A DNA stretch of 64,000 nucleotides from Frondihabitans sucicola (GTDB taxonomy: Bacteria; Actinomycetota; Actinomycetes; Actinomycetales; Microbacteriaceae): assembly GCF_030296615.1 (NCBI RefSeq), contig NZ_AP027733.1, forward strand, positions 310,001 to 374,000, read 5' to 3'. The notes beneath the pieces were generated by a model. That model saw only the letters and a list, made by a program, of their open reading frames with translations. It did no database searches and was not told the origin of the DNA. Positions 61,518 to 64,000 of this stretch are shown here, in pieces. Made by a program: the position numbers and the translations under genes. The number at the start of each line of letters is the position of its first letter. The stretch's first letter is position 1.

Positions 61518-62057
61518 CTAGAGCGGTCGGTTGGCGAGTTCGGCGGGGAACATCGCGTCGAGCTTCGCCGTGACGTTGGACAGCATGGGGACAGTCTCGT
61601 CCGGCAGGAGTCGCTTCAACTCGGGCCCGAGCCATCGGGGCGGGTGGTGCATGTCGAGGGCGACCAGCATGCTGCGCCCGAGGAGCACCGCCGCGGTGTC
61701 CTGCTCGGCAATGAGTCCCCGCTCCCGGATCGCCGCGGCGCGCTCGGCGGCGCTGGCGTACGCCGCGACGGCAGCGTCGGCGGCCTGCTGCGCGTCGGCA
61801 TCCCTGCGGAAGTGGCGACGCGTCACGCGCTTGCGCGACATCGAGTTCAGAAACATGGCGGCACCGAAGACGCAGGTGATGCCGAGGACGAGAGTCGAGA
61901 CGTCGGCGCCCCCGCGGATGGAGCGGATGAGCGCCGCGACGTCCCAAGCGAGGACGACCGTCCAGGCGATGCGACTGCTCTTGCTCAGGCGGTATCCGAA
62001 GTCGAGAGCCCACCGTCCCGGCGTCGACACGATCTCAGGAGTGGGGGTGGTTGCCAT
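61518..62057 (-). CDS. Membrane protein of unknown function
   Basis: 179 residues. Helices at about 30-47 (IAWTVVLAWDVAALI) and 54-70 (LVLGITCVFGAAMFLN), then a charged Ala/Arg-rich coiled-coil-like segment and a helical end. A short upstream region with TACTGT ten bases before the ATG suggests a minimal leader. Divergent from the type A promoter at 62084. Confidence 0.72.
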   Translation of the reverse strand: MATTPTPEIVSTPGRWALDFGYRLSKSSRIAWTVVLAWDVAALIRSIRGGADVSTLVLGITCVFGAAMFLNSMSRKRVTRRHFRRDADAQQAADAAVAAYASAAERAAAIRERGLIAEQDTAAVLLGRSMLVALDMHHPPRWLGPELKRLLPDETVPMLSNVTAKLDAMFPAELANRPL

Positions 62058-62083
62058 CCCCCAGAGTACAGTAGTTGGCCCTC

Positions 62084-62153
62084 GTGACGAATGTCAGTGG
62101 CTACGCGTACTGTAAGAATATGCCTGAGGGACAGGCGCGAGAGGACAAGATCA
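62084..62153 (+). promoter_or_regulatory. Type A promoter and AGGGA hairpin leader
   Basis: GTGACG (62084-62089), AATGTCAGTGGC spacer, TACTGT (62108-62113). Stem GCCUG/CAGGC (62122-62126 with 62132-62136), loop AGGGA. Confidence 0.86.
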
Positions 62154-62826
62154 TGAGCTACACCTGCGGCCTGAGCGGCACCATCACCCTGCACAAGGGC
62201 GACGGGAAGCGGCTGGCGGAGAGCCTCACCAAGCTCTTCAACACCACCCACGATGCCATCTACGAGAAGAGCCGCGCCTGGCACCGCGCGCTGCCGAAGA
62301 CCTCCCTGGAGGCCTACCGAAACGCGGCCGAGAAGATGAACGGCCAGGAGCGCCAGAAGTTCTGGACTCGTCGAGAGCGCCCCGGAGAGACCGACGTCCT
62401 CCAGGCCGTCTTCGCGATCTGCTCGCCCTACTCGGGCACGCTGAAGCTCCCCACGCACGCGACCGTCGACCAGCACGGCGCCCAGCGGGCCAACACGCGG
62501 ACCAAGAAGTGGGTCTTCCAGTCGACCGACGGCGGCGGCGCCGGGGCCGAGGTCACGATCGAAGGCGACGTCGTGCGCGTCATGGGGGCCTACGAGAACC
62601 ACGGCGACGACGTCGCCTACGAGTCGATCCTCTTCGGCGACCTCCTCGACCTGCTGAAGAGCCAGTGGTACCGAGGCGAGGACGAGGGGGCGTCATCTGG
62701 TTCGAGGGCGAGTCGGGCGAGAAGCGCATCGCGCACGCGTTCGGCGGCGCCGGGAAGCACGAGGAGGCCAAAGAGACGGCGCTGGCCACCGCCCGCGCCG
62801 AGGTCGAGTCGCGCTTCGCCCGCTGA
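62154..62826 (+). CDS. Unknown protein of about 224 residues, family member 3 of 3 (one-base frameshift)
   Basis: N-terminus CGLSGTITLHKGDGKRLAES, AIYEKSRAWHRALPKTSLEAY aligns with the two paralogs upstream. Near 62690 a G5 run lacks one base; the continuation is VIWFEGESGEKRIAHAFGG and a helical end. The WYNSE motif is altered to WFEGE here and the GPLG end is missing, so this copy may have changed function. Confidence 0.72.
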
Positions 62827-62831
62827 GCATG

Positions 62832-62867
62832 GACGAGCAGCCAGCCCTCTCGTGAGGACTGGCTGCT
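62832..62867 (+). terminator. Intrinsic terminator
   Basis: GAGCAGCCAG pairs with CTGGCTGCTC across a 14-base loop, directly after the stop at 62826. Confidence 0.72.
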
Positions 62868-62875
62868 CGCTGGCG

Positions 62876-62936
62876 TAGCAGGTTGTCAGCGCGTAACGCC
62901 CGTTACGGCGTAACGCGTGTTACTAACGCCAGTTAC
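62876..62936. promoter_or_regulatory. Cluster of a TAGCA site and three GTAAC palindromes
   Basis: TAGCAGGTTGTCA (62876-62888), GTAACGCCCGTTAC (62893-62906), GTAACGCGTGTTAC (62910-62923) and an imperfect TAACGCCAGTTA (62924-62935), in the gap between the convergent genes 62154-62826 and 62933-63520. Spacing between centres of the first two palindromes is 17 bases. No promoter or gene start is nearby. Confidence 0.65.
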
Positions 62937-63520
62937 CCCTCCGGGTTTCGACGAGGCGGCACGACCCAGTCGCCCCCACGCAGCACGCGGATGCTCATGA
63001 GCTGATCCGGGAGCGTCGGCACCTGGATGCGGATCGTCTCGTGTTCGCCGTGCCGGAACGTGAGCCGATCGCGGAGAAGGTAAGGGCTCTTCGGGTGCTT
63101 CAGAAAGGGCACGAAGATCAGCGCCCGATTGAGGTCCGTCAACTCGATGTCGAACTCACGATGGAGGCGCTGGGCGATGATCGCGAGCCAGAGCGACTGA
63201 TGGAAGCGAAGCTGTCCCCGAGCCCAGACCGTGATGACGCGAGCGACGACGATCGTGAGGAAGACGAACGCCCACGGCGCCACGTAGACCCAAAGGTCCT
63301 TCGTCTTCTCGCCGGGATGCAGGCTCACCTGGTTCATGATCGTGGCGAATCCGACCGAACCGACCCACGCCGTCACGACGGTTGCCACAAGCGTCGCGGC
63401 GGCCTGGATGCCGTAGTACGACTGCCAGTGCCGCCCTGGAGACAACGCCGTGTCTGTGTGCGCTTCGACGTCGAGGGTCTGGCCGGACCAGAGCCGTCGA
63501 CCGAACGAGCGCGCCATCAT
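62933..63520 (-). CDS. Membrane protein of unknown function
   Basis: 195 residues. Helices at about 38-56 (GIQAAATLVATVVTAWVGS) and 82-100 (APWAFVFLTIVVARVITVW), then a soluble domain with a charged helix and strands (RLTFRHGEHETIRIQV). GGAGG six bases before the ATG, which overlaps the TGA of the upstream gene, so the two are translationally coupled. Confidence 0.72.
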   Translation of the reverse strand: MMARSFGRRLWSGQTLDVEAHTDTALSPGRHWQSYYGIQAAATLVATVVTAWVGSVGFATIMNQVSLHPGEKTKDLWVYVAPWAFVFLTIVVARVITVWARGQLRFHQSLWLAIIAQRLHREFDIELTDLNRALIFVPFLKHPKSPYLLRDRLTFRHGEHETIRIQVPTLPDQLMSIRVLRGGDWVVPPRRNPEG

Positions 63521-63831
63521 GCCTCCTGGGCCGCTGCGGCGGCGCGGTAGATGCTCCCGAAGGTGCGGACGTGTGCCATCAGGGCCTGGGCGTCGACCCC
63601 TGCGGCTTCCAGGGAGTCGATGGGCTCCCAGTCACTCGCGGGCATGCTGACCTCGTAGGTGGCGTTTCCACTGCTGTCCAACAACGCGGCAACGCCGCGA
63701 GGGACGAGGGCCGATGGGGCGAGTTCGATGCGGGTGACGATCGCGTTCCCGGCCGAGCAGGGGGCCAGCGTCAGGCTGACGCGGTAGCCGCGCTCCCTGC
63801 CGACGATGACGGCGTCCGAGAGGGCGCTCAA
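63517..63831 (-). CDS. Unknown 104-residue protein
   Basis: TTG start overlapping the upstream stop region. Beta-rich first half (RVSLTLAPCSAGNAIVTRIELAP) and an Ala-rich helical end (YRAAAAAQEA). It ends with the AQEA/ATG coupling also seen at 27916-27919, where a DUF262 gene ends the same way. No family recognised. Confidence 0.65.
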   Translation of the reverse strand: MSALSDAVIVGRERGYRVSLTLAPCSAGNAIVTRIELAPSALVPRGVAALLDSSGNATYEVSMPASDWEPIDSLEAAGVDAQALMAHVRTFGSIYRAAAAAQEA

Positions 63832-63833
63832 GC

Positions 63834-64000
63834 TCAGTCCTCGCCGGGCATCGAGATGATGAAGCAGGGCATCCCGGTCATGTCGTACCCCTCGATGTTG
63901 ATCTGGAGGCGAGTGCGGAGAGCCGTGGTGGAGCGCGACGGCTGCCCCGAGGGCGTCTTGTCCGGGATGCGGTGCAGCTCGAACGGGACCTTCTCGTTCG
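63834..64000 (-). CDS. Unknown protein, C-terminal part only
   Basis: Open frame from the window edge to a stop at 63834 (the TTG of the next gene follows two bases later). The last 55 residues are beta-rich with LQINIEGYDMTGMPCFIISMPGED. Start outside the window. Confidence 0.6.
   Translation of the reverse strand, partial: NEKVPFELHRIPDKTPSGQPSRSTTALRTRLQINIEGYDMTGMPCFIISMPGED

Overview
The window is a high-GC stretch (I estimate 65-70%) with actinobacterial character: GTG and TTG starts, purine-rich ribosome binding sites, and zinc-ribbon, HTH and nuclease families common in actinobacterial phages and large plasmids. I see no ribosomal, tRNA or central-metabolism genes and no phage structural genes. 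Most genes are small proteins of unknown function. This fits an accessory replicon (large plasmid or phage-plasmid) or a big genomic island, perhaps from a Micrococcales host; species and replicon type cannot be settled from the sequence. At least fourteen genes are broken by one-base losses, mostly in short G or C runs, which looks like uncorrected long-read sequencing error. I annotate those as single genes and give the break point.

Layout. 0-9.4 kb: a coiled-coil HTH protein, unknown proteins behind repeated leaders, two type IV-like prepilins and a membrane protein in an AT-rich island. 9.4-12.8 kb: an MmeI-like restriction-methyltransferase. 13-22 kb: membrane-protein operon, lipoprotein, CoiA-like nuclease, GIY-YIG nuclease and unknowns. 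22.7-26.2 kb: an operon of three paralogous HTH proteins. 26.3-30 kb: two DUF262 proteins, an HNH nuclease and partners. 30-34.4 kb: unknowns. 34.5-36.6 kb: AbiEi/AbiEii toxin-antitoxin pair. 37-39.6 kb: an RNB exoribonuclease fused to two dsRNA-binding domains, with two membrane proteins. 40-40.5 kb: a probable non-coding RNA. 40.5-49.6 kb: a DnaQ-like exonuclease, a uracil-DNA-glycosylase-like protein and unknowns. 49.8-51.7 kb: a tandem-HTH regulator and a second coiled-coil HTH protein. 52-57.7 kb: a secreted HNH nuclease and three tandem prepilins with Thr/Pro linkers. 57.9-64 kb: small zinc-ribbon proteins, a family of three paralogs and membrane proteins.

The strongest signal is regulatory. 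Twenty-three genes on both strands share one cassette: a TTGACG/TACTGT-like promoter, a short 5' UTR with a hairpin whose stem varies by compensatory changes while the loop stays AGGGA, then GAGAGGA and the start codon. A further hairpin sits behind another promoter type. A second network uses the palindrome TAGCA-N3-TGCTA overlapping a TACACT -10 box (twelve sites); four of its genes have the start codon exactly six bases after the -10 and are probably leaderless. A third palindrome, GTAAC-N4-GTTAC, occurs at seven places including a cluster of three. A fourth repeat, GGGTCGGGGATGGGAG, occurs thirteen times between genes, usually just past a terminator. A putative ~400-nt RNA from the same promoter class carries the complement of the conserved leader ribosome binding site, and the RNB-dsRBD protein is a candidate enzyme for structured RNA. 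Together they suggest an undescribed replicon-wide control system acting on transcription and probably on translation or mRNA stability.
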